A model generated the notes under the pieces. It did not search any database. It saw only the letters and a program-made list of their open reading frames with translations, and was not told the DNA's origin. Of a stretch of 64,000 bases of DNA, positions 36,945 through 47,133 are shown in pieces (position 1 is the first letter of the stretch; each line of letters begins with the position of its first letter). Made by a program: the position numbers and the translations under genes. This DNA is from Entonaema liquescens (Eukaryota; Ascomycota; Sordariomycetes; Xylariales; Xylariaceae): the NCBI GenBank assembly GCA_902805475.1, contig CADCSX010000006.1:558001-622000 (forward strand), read 5' to 3'.

Positions 36945-38501
36945 CTAACCCTTAACGTGCTCACCGTTTCTAACTCTCGCACAAAGCCCTTTCAACACCT
37001 CGGCGCCCCTTTTAAAGTCGTCAACGTCAACGTAAACCATGCCGCTGAGGCGCCACCACCAGATACCCTTGTAGAATTCCGTCTGGAAGTATATGCCACT
37101 CTCACGGCTCCCCGTCTCCTTAAACCAGTCGCAGACCTTACCTGCGTGCGCTGGGTCAACTTTACCAGGACCATCGGTGCCTAACTCGAGAGGCAACTTC
37201 ACGTTAGCGAAGAAGCAGTCTCGCATGCAGGATCCTGGGGTATCCATAATGGAAGTACCCAGGATCTCTGCGACGGCTTCAGCGCTGCGCTGCGCTACTT
37301 CGTGACAGTACTTCTTTATAGCAGCATCCCCACCGCAAACCGTATCACGGAAGTCGATGGCGGCTGCGAAGAGGGATGATTAGTAACCCGCTTAGAGGTG
37401 TCATGTTGTTATGGATAAATTATGCCGTAGAAAGCAAGGAAACTAAAATAAGGATGTCAACTTACCCTGCACACAGAGCCAAGCGGTCGTGTCGTCCGTG
37501 CCTACATGGATGGAAAGACATAATCAATACCCACGGATCTCCTCTTGGGACACTCCCCTGGCTCGCGAGACACACGTACCAGTAAAATCAAACATCTCTG
37601 TAAACAGACGTGCCTCATCCTCATCACTTAGTTGCTCGGAACCCAATTCTTTCCGTGGTCTAAACTTGTGACTCGTCGGCAACGTCGTCCGAATCAAGTG
37701 CTGGTTCCTCCGGGGGACATAAAACGCCGCACACCCCCGCGGCACGAAAAACCACTTATGCAGGTTCGTAACGAAGAAATCCGGGTTTAAGGTCGACAGG
37801 TCGATATCCACGTGTCCGAGCCCATGGGCGCCATCCACCAAGACCAATGCTCCCTCGGCTTGAAGCGCAGGTACCAGGCGTTCAAACGGCACGCGAAACC
37901 CGGGCATACTTACGACCGTGTCCACGACCGCAAGCCGGACTCTGCGCCCCGGCTCCGCGTTGATCCCCCGCGCCGCATCGACCATAGCGCGTACGAGGTC
38001 ATCGTCCGACACCGGCCACGTCACGCCGACCACGTGGACGCCGACGCCATGCGTCTCCTCGATCCAGGAGATGCCGCGCCCGAGGGAGTCGTACACGCGC
38101 TCGTAGCAGAGGATCACGTCCCCGGCTTTCCAATCGAGGTTCTTGAGCACGGTGTCCGAGCCCGTGGTCGCATTCGGCACGAACACGATCTCGTCCACGT
38201 CCGGACAGTGCAGGGCCTCCGCGGCGAGCCCCCGCTGCGGCACCAGCCGGTCGTGGAACTCGAGCGCGATGAACGGGTCCGGCGCGCCGTCGGCTTCGGC
38301 GCGGAAGGCGTCGTGCGCGCGCCGCACCGACACCGGGATGGTCCCGTACGACCCGTGGTTCAGCGGCGTGTAGGTCGGGGCGAAGGCGAAGTGTGCTTTG
38401 CGGAAGGCGGCGCCGAAGGGAACCTGAGAGGTAGTGGTGTTCGGCGGTGCGACTTGCATGGTCACTTCGTGGTCCCCTTCGGGATGGTATATAATCGTCA
38501 T
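36945..38501 (-). CDS. PLP-dependent class V aminotransferase / isopenicillin-N-epimerase-like, LolT family
   Basis: A pyridoxal-phosphate enzyme of the class V (cysteine desulfurase/epimerase) fold, similar to fungal LolT-type proteins; the substrate is not predictable. Three exons, 38501-37580, 37501-37466 and 37363-36945, encode 458 residues. The ATG at 38501 (MTIIYHPEGDHE) is the first in frame. Visible are PLNHGSYGTIP near the N-terminus, NATTGSDTVL, VDGAHGLGHVDIDL and the PLP lysine motif TNLHKWFFVPRGCA around residues 255-268. The 36-bp middle exon encodes TDDTTAWLCVQ, matching the conserved GT.D...W family motif. Exon 1 is clearly richer in G+C than its surroundings. It converges with the DHA2 transporter. 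Confidence 0.85.
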
Positions 38502-39240
38502 TGTGGATATGAATGAGGCAAGACGGAGACGAGACAAAACTAGGATGGAGAATTGAATAAGGGATAAAGGATAAACTCTAGAGGGGTGGAGTTATGTTGA
38601 TGGGGTTCGGCATCGGCATCGGCTTGGGGTTGAGGTTAGTATAGTCTAGCTGGAGTTAGCGGATCTTCCTACATATACCCAAAGGTAGGTAGGTTATAAA
38701 TAGATATAATTATATCTCTTTGATAGTTCTCGTGTTAAAATGTTGGAGTATTATCTCCACCCTTTTGTATCGGCTTGCATCGGAGAAATCGCCTTAGTAG
38801 CCAAGACAGCATAGTCGTCATAATAGTCTTAATTGATAGTGGAATTGTATTTAAGTTTTTTACCAATACGTTTCCCATGAGGATGAGATTCAGGGGCTCA
38901 CTGCTGGTTTATTTTTCTTTAATGGTTCATCTATTTTACAGCAACTGTGCTATCTTGAGTAATGGCTTAATATTAATGTAAAGGTGCAACTTGACTTATT
39001 CATTGCTCATAACCGTAGCCTCAAATCTTCGTTTCCCATACGAACGTCGGATATCCTACACTGGCGCAAATAGGCCAAACTGGAAGAGAAAGGATAAAAC
39101 AGAAACGCCGTCCAATGCAGAGCTTGCTAAATCTCGAATGTGATCCGTACCCGTTACACTACCCCTCGTACCCTTGAATCGATACTTTTCACCCGTCAAA
39201 TAATTCCGTATGTGACCGTATCGCCCTTACAACCCCCTAT
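38502..39240. other. Interval upstream of LolT-like gene
   Basis: Holds the promoter of the LolT-like gene (GGCATCGGCATCGGC short repeat at about 38608-38625; GGTAGGTAGG near 38685) and the 3' side of the U-box gene. No gene was recognised. Confidence 0.35.
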
Positions 39241-40187
39241 TTACCAGTCAACTGCCCATCCGTTCTGATCCAGAAACTCTTGGCAAGCCTCTTTTAGTTG
39301 AAGGTTTGGCCGTAGTTCGCTGGGGTGCAGCGGCTCTCTTGTCAGAGGATCGGTTGGGTGTCTTCGAAGATGCTCCATGATAGATGCCCTCTCGTATGAC
39401 TTGCCAGTCTTAGTCTATCGGCCTGGTTAGTAACACATTGAAGTATTTCCCAACTGGTTTGTAGCGCTTACAATCACTGGATCGACCATGATGCCGAAAC
39501 TGATGTCATCAATTACCCAATCGGGGACCTCGCGCTTCTTCTCCGAGGCGGCTCTGGACTTCTCAAACGTCAATCGCAGAAGTTCGATCTTGTGGTCCCA
39601 CTCCTGCTTGACTTGTTCTCGGTCGAAGTCGTTATCGCACGAACCGATCATGTCTTCGCGTTCGCGCTCCAATAAACCGATTACATCCTTCTCCAGCTCC
39701 TGGCCTTCACGGGACCTCTGCTTTTCCATCTCGTCCCAACGTTCTTTCTTACAGCGTAGGACCTGATTGGTGACCGGACCCAAGGACTTGTCGTTGGTCT
39801 CGACGCATAAGCGGTGGGCTTGTAGAGCGCTCTCCAGAGCGGCGTCGTAGTCGCGTATAGAGAGCTGGCACTGGGAGAGGACGAAGTAAGCCTTCAGATT
39901 GCCTCCGCTTAGCTTGAGACACTCGTTGCAGTCTGAGATAGCCGACTCGTATAGTCCGAGCCGAATCCGTGCCATAGCACGGTTTGTGTATAAAGAAGGG
40001 TTTGTATCATCCGCGATGATGCTGTGAAAGACCCGAGGATAATTAGCTTTTGAGGCGCACAATAAACTGCGCCTTTCATAACTCACGCTTTCGAGTAGAG
40101 GCTCTCGGCGCCTATATAGTCGCCTGACTGGAAGTGGTGGTTCCCATCTTCCTTCAGCTTAGTTGACTTTTCCACGTCTTTCGCCAT
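39241..40187 (-). CDS. TPR/U-box E3 ubiquitin ligase, CHIP (STUB1) type
   Basis: CHIP-type ligases bind Hsp70/Hsp90 tails with TPR repeats and ubiquitinate chaperone clients. Three exons, 40187-40087, 40021-39472 and 39414-39241, with 65- and 57-bp introns give 274 residues. Three TPR units fill residues 1-125 (KLKEDGNHHFQSGDYIGAE, PSLYTNRAMARIRLGLYES, AYFVLSQCQLSIRDYDAA). A charged coiled coil follows up to about 195. The C-terminal U-box begins PDWVIDDISFGIMVDPVI, continues across intron 2 as TKTGKSYERASIMEHL, and ends HPSELRPNLQLKEA...WAVDW. The architecture and length fit the family closely. No lesion, in contrast to several neighbours. Confidence 0.9.
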
Positions 40188-41053
40188 TGTTGCTAGTGTT
40201 CCCTAGTAAATTCAGGTTCGGAGGTAGGTCTCAATATTTTATTGTTTCTGGATGTTCGAAGGTTCAGACCTGCGCAGAATGTGGGATATTGCACTGCCGA
40301 AGGTAGGTAATTCTAGCGAGCGGGGAGAGATATGAATGAGGACTTCTTTGTTGCAAAGTGGTAGGTGATGTAGGATTGCAGATAAGAGATACTCGCTAGT
40401 AGCTCATATAATTATTACGGATGAAAGTAAGCTGTATTATAAGGTAAAGGTATTTAGGTTGGTATTATAAAGAGGCTGGATAATAGGGTTAGAGAGGACA
40501 GGTAAGAAGTAAGAAGATGAGGGAATGAATGAGTGAGTAACGAGAGAATTGACAAGGCGATTGTACGTATGTTAAAGAATAAACGAGACGCACTTCATCG
40601 ATTCATCGATTCATCGATTCATCGACTAGTGTTTCCATACGTTTCGATAGTTTCAACCTTACCTATTGAACTTCGTAGCTTGTTGCTCGTTACTTCCGTC
40701 TTATTGCGTTCGTCATAAGATAATAATGTGCTACACAGTACGGATCAGTACGAGACCCTGATTGATAAATTGATTGATACCTAGGTTAACGTAGCTGCCG
40801 AGCTGCCGTAGGCGCCAATTTGTCAGGCGAAGATTCCAGAATGATGTGCATGTGCCAGGATGTATACCCCAGTACCTAAGTGAATTGTAAGGTACCTGCT
40901 TCTACCTAACGGGCGCTGCGGAAGGCGCCTAATGCAGGTGCATAAGCGCGTAAATGTGGATCCCATTTAACCCCTGTTTTTCTTGCTTATGAGGTAATCA
41001 ACTAGGTTAATACATGTATTGATCCCCTTTCAAACCCCAAATTCTAATTATCT
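40188..41053. other. Interval between CHIP-like promoter and terpene cyclase 3' end
   Basis: Apart from the 8-bp tandem repeat it holds ordinary AT-rich intergenic DNA. No additional coding sequence was recognised. Confidence 0.35.
40594..40625. repeat. Tandem 8-bp repeat (TTCATCGA-type) upstream of the CHIP-like gene
   Basis: About four consecutive copies of the unit ATTCATCG, about 410 bp upstream of the U-box ligase start codon. This is the third 8-bp tandem repeat placed a few hundred bases upstream of a conserved gene in this window, but its unit is unrelated to the other two. Confidence 0.8.
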
Positions 41054-42758
41054 TTACTTTACCTCCCTTACACTAACAACCACCTTAGTACGAACAATAC
41101 TATTCGTATCGCTCAACTTTATATCATCCCTCTGTGGAAGAATGTCTTGGGAAGAAAGTGCTACAATAGCCATTGCTGTAGTTACAGCGCGGTTCCCGAT
41201 CTTTATCCCGGATCTCCCATACTGATACAACCAACCGCCTTCCCAACCCCCATCATCACATTGTAAGCCCAGCAGAGCGCGGCGATCATGCTCGCATTCG
41301 ATTTCAAACTGGTCGAATGTGATGATTCTCATAGCCAAGTCCAATGCGTTGCCATCCAAACCGAGACGCTCGCGAATTCGAGACTCCAACAACGGACCAA
41401 GCGTTCTTTGGAGGTGTTCGTCGCTTGATGACCGTAGTAGGCGCCCGATGAATCCCAGACAGCAATCGGGAGAAGAGTAATACCGTGTACCCTGAATATA
41501 GGAGCGGTTCAAGAGCATCAAGCGTACATAATCAAGGGTATGCTCGAATTCGTGGCCACGATTATAATAGTAAAAGCAAGCAAGGATATTTGCACTAACT
41601 ACAGGGTCAACCCGATCTTTGCTACGGTCAAAATACGTCTATTGTGTTTTTTTGTTAGTATAGGATTTCTTACCACTGACGCCTCTGTCGTCATGGTACG
41701 TGACAGCTTACCTGGAACCCCCCGTCGTCCCTAACATATTCCGCCATCATGTCGAGAATTGACAAAGTAGCTTTAATCGGTAAAGGTTGAAGGGCTTTCA
41801 ACGCGAGGGATGTGGTGTCAAGATCGTCAGGGAAAACACCTTCTGGGATGAGTACTGGCTTGCCTGATAACGTTTTCTCATAAGTCATTATGCAGCGCCG
41901 TGTGGGAAGGTTCTTACCAGAGAAGAAGTTCCAGGTCTTCTTAGAACCCCAACTAAGATCTGCGAGCGAACTGGTAGCATACTGTTTAGCTGCAGTTATG
42001 CGTAGAGTTTTTTTTCTCAAGGCATGAGGGTTGTTGACTTACTGGTCCTGCAACGTATCCGCAACTAGTAATCTTGCGAAGTTGTCAGCAAAGACGACCC
42101 CGCTGTCTGTCACCGAGTTGCACCGCTTCGCATTTTGGAACATATATCTCCAGCCCTTCCCGACTGAGCTGTTCAACATCTCATGCAATGTGTGAACTGT
42201 GGCCCTTCCGAAAACGAGTCCCTGGATCCCCACCGCCCGTGCCCCATTTACATTCTCTTCCTTGTCGTCAACAAAGATGACCTGGTCACCAGCTAGGTTA
42301 ATGTGAGCCAGGACGTGATGATAGAACCCTAGCTCCGGTTTTCGCATTCCCGCTGCCGCCGATGTGAACACTCCATCAAAAATATCCCAGTCCGATTTAG
42401 TTGCGATTTCCTCGAAGTCCTCTTTGCCTATATTTGACATGGCATATACGTGGATGGTAGGGTCCTTTTTTAGGTCGCGGATGAATGAGACGACAGTGTG
42501 GTCGGGCTGCAACGATTCACGTGCCTGGGCAAATGCTTCGGCGATCTCAGACGCCAGGAGGGAGAATTGCCGGGCGCTCAACTCATAGCAGGCATCCCGG
42601 GTGATCTCACCGCGCTCATAACTACACCAGATAGGCGTTGAGAGGATATCTCTTAGTTTCCGAGCCGAAATCGTTGTTGTCGTATCGGCTGACCATGTGA
42701 ACAAGACGTCTCCGAGGTCAAAGATAATACCTCGAGGAGGGGCTTGCAAGAAACCCAT
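41054..42758 (-). CDS. HAD-like phosphatase / class II terpene cyclase fusion, drimane-type sesquiterpene synthase family
   Basis: I model four exons: 42758-42043, 41952-41918, 41863-41712 and 41638-41054, giving 495 residues. The first 235 residues are a HAD domain: motif I IIFDLGDVLF, motif II YAMSNIG, motif III MRKPELGF and motif IV IFVDDKEEN. After WNFFSGKPVL a class II cyclase beta-type domain follows with the acid motif FPDDLDTTSLAL (DxDTT) and a late QW-like element CDDGGWEGGWLY then IGNRAVTTAMA. This layout is that of AstC/AncC-type fungal and bacterial drimenol-type synthases, which protonate farnesyl diphosphate and then remove phosphate. Product identity is not predictable. HAD motif I has G where many phosphatases have the second Asp. 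The acceptor of exon 2 is the least certain splice. Confidence 0.82.
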
Positions 42759-43521
42759 TTTTCTCTAAACAGTTTCGTTTAGTTCCGTACATCTACGAGA
42801 AGGCGGATAGTTCATCCTCTGAAGGACTGAACACGGCCCATCGCCTACCTGGCGAATTGAGAAATAAGGGATACAGTTTACTGACCTGTTTATAGATTCG
42901 TCTCAGGGAACGATCAACCCGCTATGAAGGCTCCTAATAATCTACTGGATAGTATTGTTTATCAGGCTGCCGTTCATGTGTTATTTTATGCTGAGAAGAA
43001 TAAGCAAGACAGGTTGGTCCTTATAATCGATTTTCTTTTGTGGGATCGATTAGGGGGTGGAGTTACTTACGATGGGCTATTAATATGGCGCCTATACGTA
43101 TGGCTAACTGGTATATATCTCCTTGGATATAACCATCAGTATATCGAAAAGGGGAAAGAGAACTTGAGTATCTGCCAACTTAATTTATCTACCTAGGTGC
43201 TTTCGGCCATAGAGGAAGCTGACTTGCAGTATACGCCTTCTTGGCCTTTACCTATCTGGACGAGTTAAGGGCTGCAGAAGGAAGGACTATCTCTATCACT
43301 ACGGCAGTGCGACGTTCCAGTCTTCCACAATGCACATACGGCCGCTTTTCTGACGTCAGCTCTCACGTCGATATTCACATTTATGCAAGGGCAGAATGAT
43401 ATTAAATCCAGAGCAGAATCTGCGACTCATCCGCAAACCGTCCGTTCATTAGCTTACTGTCAAGTTCCGTCCTAGCGTGGTAGGACCTTTGTACTCCGTT
43501 TCTTATAACATCTCGCCCAAC
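42759..43521. other. Divergent interval between terpene cyclase and P450 remnant
   Basis: About 760 bp. Presumed promoter of the cyclase on the minus strand. An open frame at 42924-43196 shows no family motif and I do not call it. It contains TACCTAGG at about 43190. Confidence 0.35.
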
Positions 43522-44104
43522 ATGGAGTACAGTCAGATATTGACTGACTACGGACTTACGCCTAAATCGGTGATCATGTATTTGCTCATCTTGGTAGTCT
43601 TCTTTCCTGTTGCCTTCCCATTAGTTGATGAAGAACGCATCCGTCTTAACCTAGGTTTGCATTTTAGTGTACTTTCCTTATTCGGCAAAACCAGTTTGGA
43701 CTGTCTTTTTCTATCTACTAGCATCGTTTCTAGGTCATCTCTACCTCGTCGCCTTTGATATTGCACTGACTTCTTGGTACGAGTCTAGGTTATCAAAATT
43801 GCTGACGTCAAATTTGGGAAAGTTGTTCGCGTGGCCCCCAGGACGCTGCTATATCGGGCCGCAGGCCTAGGTCTATGGATCTGTTCCGATAAAAGACAAA
43901 GAAGGGAGACAGAGTGAATTTCCCCAATAACCTCAGTTCTTAAATAAGTGGTGCTTGACAAGGATACCATAACATTCGTTACCGGCGCTCAGTGAATGAC
44001 GCCTTCTTACACCGCACACTTCTAGAGCAGAGGCCTGTGATGCAAGAACACGTTAATCAACTCATGGCACAATTTGAGAATTATAGTGCTGACGGGCACT
44101 CTGT
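43522..44104 (+). pseudogene. Cytochrome P450 remnant (N-terminal part only)
   Basis: The ATG at 43522 starts a segment with a membrane-anchor-like stretch (VIMYLLILVVFFPVAFPLV). Broken frames then read ASFLGHLYLVAFDIALTSWYES, GKVVRVAPRTLLYRAAGLG and SDKRQRRETE, matching the region after the proline hinge of fungal P450s (...GKVVRVAPNxL..., then the GDKRQ-like block). From 43977 a clean segment reads YRRSVNDAFLHRTLLEQR and MQEHVNQLMAQF, the conserved helix C/D region (R-x-LxxAFxxxxLxEQEP). The sequence then loses similarity. The I-helix, ExxR and heme-Cys loop are absent. It is therefore a truncated relic. It lies between the terpene cyclase and the SDR, where a tailoring oxidase would be expected. 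Confidence 0.65.
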
Positions 44105-45096
44105 CACATATGCTTTTGCACTTTGACTTAAAACTAGGCGAGGGTATGTAAACCTGGGTAGATACCTAGCTAACGAATCTGTAATAGCTGGGCTCAGTCC
44201 GCATTGTCTATCCTGATGGAGAAATAGGATTAATGGAGGGTGACGAATCGCGGTATAGTATTATAATGTTTCCTCTATGGTAAGTATGATGAACTGTTTC
44301 ATAATAGCTAAGACCATCTATATTTGTCTCCCCATGGCCCTTTAAAGGTGTCTATTTGATGGTGTCTAACTTTACATTGTACAACAGCGAAAATTATTAT
44401 GTCTTGAATTGTCTAGTTCGACTTGGGTGTCGTAATCCCAAGATTCTTATCGAATCCTAAGGTGAGCGGGAGCATATATTGCCTCTGGATCTATCCTGCT
44501 ATTGGTAGGTATAACATGAAGGATTTCTTACAAGCGGTGGTGAACCATACCTGCATAGGTAATCCGTAGAATATGTCTTATCTAGTGGTTGGTTAATATA
44601 AGCAGACATGAAAAGATACTCCGAGAATCCCTATTTACTGAATCATTTCGTATTTTTATCCACGTTTGTTATGTCGTACGGGACTTCTTGTAAAGTTTCA
44701 AAGCATCCGGAAGAATTATATTCGAATCTCTCTCTCTCTCTATATATATGTAAGGTACCTACATATTTACACTTGCTCTTTAATGTACACCGGTCTGGTG
44801 ATAGGTAACACAAGCACATTGTGTGGAGCCCCGGATCGGGATCCGTTTATCACGTCCTAAGCCTTGATCGGCACGCGGGGGTGGAGAAGGAAGTAATGGG
44901 CTTTTTACATAGTATAGTACAAATGATACCTAAAATGAATTAGCGTGGTAAGAACTAAAGTCACCTCATACACCGCAAAGGGGAAACGGTTCGATTCTTA
45001 GATGCCGAATCTTACATCCCTTACTTCAGGTACCCTCATACTTTATATGCATATAAATCATTGTCTCACTTACATTGAATTATATCAGATTGCATA
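44105..45096. other. Gene-free interval with simple TC/TA repeat
   Basis: The lost C-terminal half of the P450 would have lain here, but no heme-binding motif is visible. A (TC)n(TA)n simple repeat occurs at about 44729-44750. The remainder is the SDR promoter. Confidence 0.35.
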
Positions 45097-46307
45097 ATGG
45101 GCAACATCTTCAGTCAGATCTTTTTCATTCCGGCTCCGACCCTCACGGAAAAGAACTGCCCCGATCAAACCGGACGAGTGAGACAAAATATTCTTATCTA
45201 TTCACCTTTCCCATGACACTTATGCACATTGTAGGTCTTTCTTGTGACAGGCGGATACGTCGGCGTGGGTTTTGAACTAAGTAAGATCCTCTACGCCCAT
45301 AACGCTACAGTTTGGATTGCGGGCCGCTCGGCAGCAAAGGCGGAGAAGGCTATTTCGGACATCAAAAACGCCTCGCCCTCAAGCAATGGCCAGGTGCATT
45401 TCCTGTATCTCGACCTAGCCGATCGCAAAACTATCAAACCTGCAGTCGAGTCTTTTACTGCTCAAGAGCAGCGTCTAGATGTCTTAGTGAACAATGCTGG
45501 TGTACGTCTCTTATTTTAGCTTTCCGCCCTTCCAACCTCCCGACTCCCACCCCTCTATCATGTTTCCCATGTGAGTCTAACTCGGTATATCTCCCTGACA
45601 TGACCTGGCTTGTAGGTTATGTTTCCACCCGAGGGCTCCGTCGACGCTGAGGGTTACGAGCTACAAATGGGCACCAACTGTTTAGGCCATTACCTACTAT
45701 ATCGACTGCTCCTCCCTCTTCTCACCAAGACCGCATCCACTTCTCCGACGGCTAGTGTGCGCGTAGCATGGGCTGGTTCCATAGCCGTGCAGATCTCTTC
45801 GCCGCAGCCGCAGGGAATGGTCATCAACGATGACGGCTCTCCTACGGACCAGGGAGTACAGCCTAACTACGGCCAGACTAAAGTCGGGAACGTCTTCTTT
45901 GCGCGAGAGTTCGCCAAGACGACCCTACAGACCGGCGTCGTCCACGTGGCATTCAACCCCGGGAATCTACGCACGGAACTGCAGCGTCACTGGACCGGAC
46001 TAGACCAATGGATCGTGGTAAGTGGCGTGCGATTCAGATTGCCGCTGGAACCTACTGATACTTGTTGCTGCACTAGGACACATTCATGTTGTACCCGGCT
46101 ATCTACGGAGGTTACACGGAGCTGTGGGCGGCACTTACGCCGGAGTTGACGCCGGATAAGAGTGGTGCCTATGTGTATCCCTGGGGCAGGTTTGGCAGTC
46201 TTCCCGACGGGATCGAAACTTCGATTAGAAGCGAATCCGAAGGCGGAACGGGTGTTGCGGCCAAGTTCGTGGAATGGTGTCGTAAGCAGACGGAGCCTTT
46301 CGCGTAG
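45097..46307 (+). CDS. Short-chain dehydrogenase/reductase
   Basis: A classical SDR using NAD(P)H to oxidise or reduce an alcohol/ketone; the substrate is unknown. Four exons, 45097-45177, 45235-45501, 45616-46017 and 46077-46307, give 326 residues. After an N-terminal stretch typical of fungal retinol-dehydrogenase-like SDRs (MGNIFSQIFFIPAPTLTE), the cofactor motif is seen as TGGYVGVGFELSK and the structural motif as NNAG just before intron 2. Catalytic positions are less usual: after AWAGSIAV the YxxxK motif appears as YGQTKVGN. The introns are 57, 114 and 59 bp with good consensus. No lesions. Its position beside a terpene cyclase and a P450 relic suggests a tailoring role, which is inference. 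Confidence 0.83.
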
Positions 46308-47133
46308 AGCAGAGGGACCGAGTCTATGCATTGGTTGGCGATGGTATATACAATACTGCATTGGACGATTCAAAGCCAATTGGACATATAGATTTGATTG
46401 ATGATTATTGCGGCCAATGAGCGGACGAGAAGGACGAGAAAGCCTCAAGTGTTTCCTACTATCGAATCAGCCGCACATTGATACGCGGAAAAAGAAGCGG
46501 CGCATATCACGGCTCCGTAGAAAATGACGTTTTAACCGATACCTATTGTTTGGCCTAGAAATTTATCGGCACATCGACTATAACCTATGGCGTTAACCCT
46601 TATCGATGGTTGGTAGCTTAGCTGGCCAAGCTGAGGTTCACAGGGCTTAGTTTACTTATGACATCAAACCATACACAATTAACTAATCCTTACCTAAAAG
46701 TATATAGGAGGCACGTTCAATATCTAGTCTTGAATAGGGCTTGGGCACGATTAAGGAATAGCCAGTACCATACTTCCAGCCCTCAATATAATCTTATAAT
46801 TATTAAGACGGAGAGGCCAGCAACGACACAGTTACTTAAATGCTCAAGATAAAGGCACATGTCAGGTATACAAGAAGAAAGAGTAATCTTTACTGTTCAA
46901 TCATTTGATATAGTCGGGCTGGAATCACCACCTAGAATGGGATCGACTGAATACTTCCGCCTCACAATTTGTGATTGAGTGTGGGACCCCTGAGACAGGG
47001 GATGGCTTCCTATACAGATTGTTAGGCACCTATGCGTTTTAGGTCGACTTGACATGTCCAGGAATATGCATATCTAAATATTGCCTTGTGTCCCACGTAG
47101 GTCGGACGGGCGCTTCGATGTTTAGACAGCAGA
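46308..47133. other. Gene-free interval
   Basis: 3' flank of the SDR and upstream region of the DUF6536 relic. No motif beyond general AT-richness was noticed. Confidence 0.35.

Noticed and set aside
37812..38516. 234-codon open frame on the plus strand
   Set aside because: It lies fully antisense to the GC-rich first exon of the LolT-like gene, is rich in Arg/His/Pro and has no family motif; it is a composition-driven shadow.
42924..43196. 90-codon open frame upstream of the P450 remnant
   Set aside because: Hydrophobic patches but no family motif; lies in the presumed cyclase promoter.
44940..45010. tRNA-like sequence with GGTTCGATTCT
   Set aside because: The T-stem and acceptor do not pair and no good A box is placed upstream.
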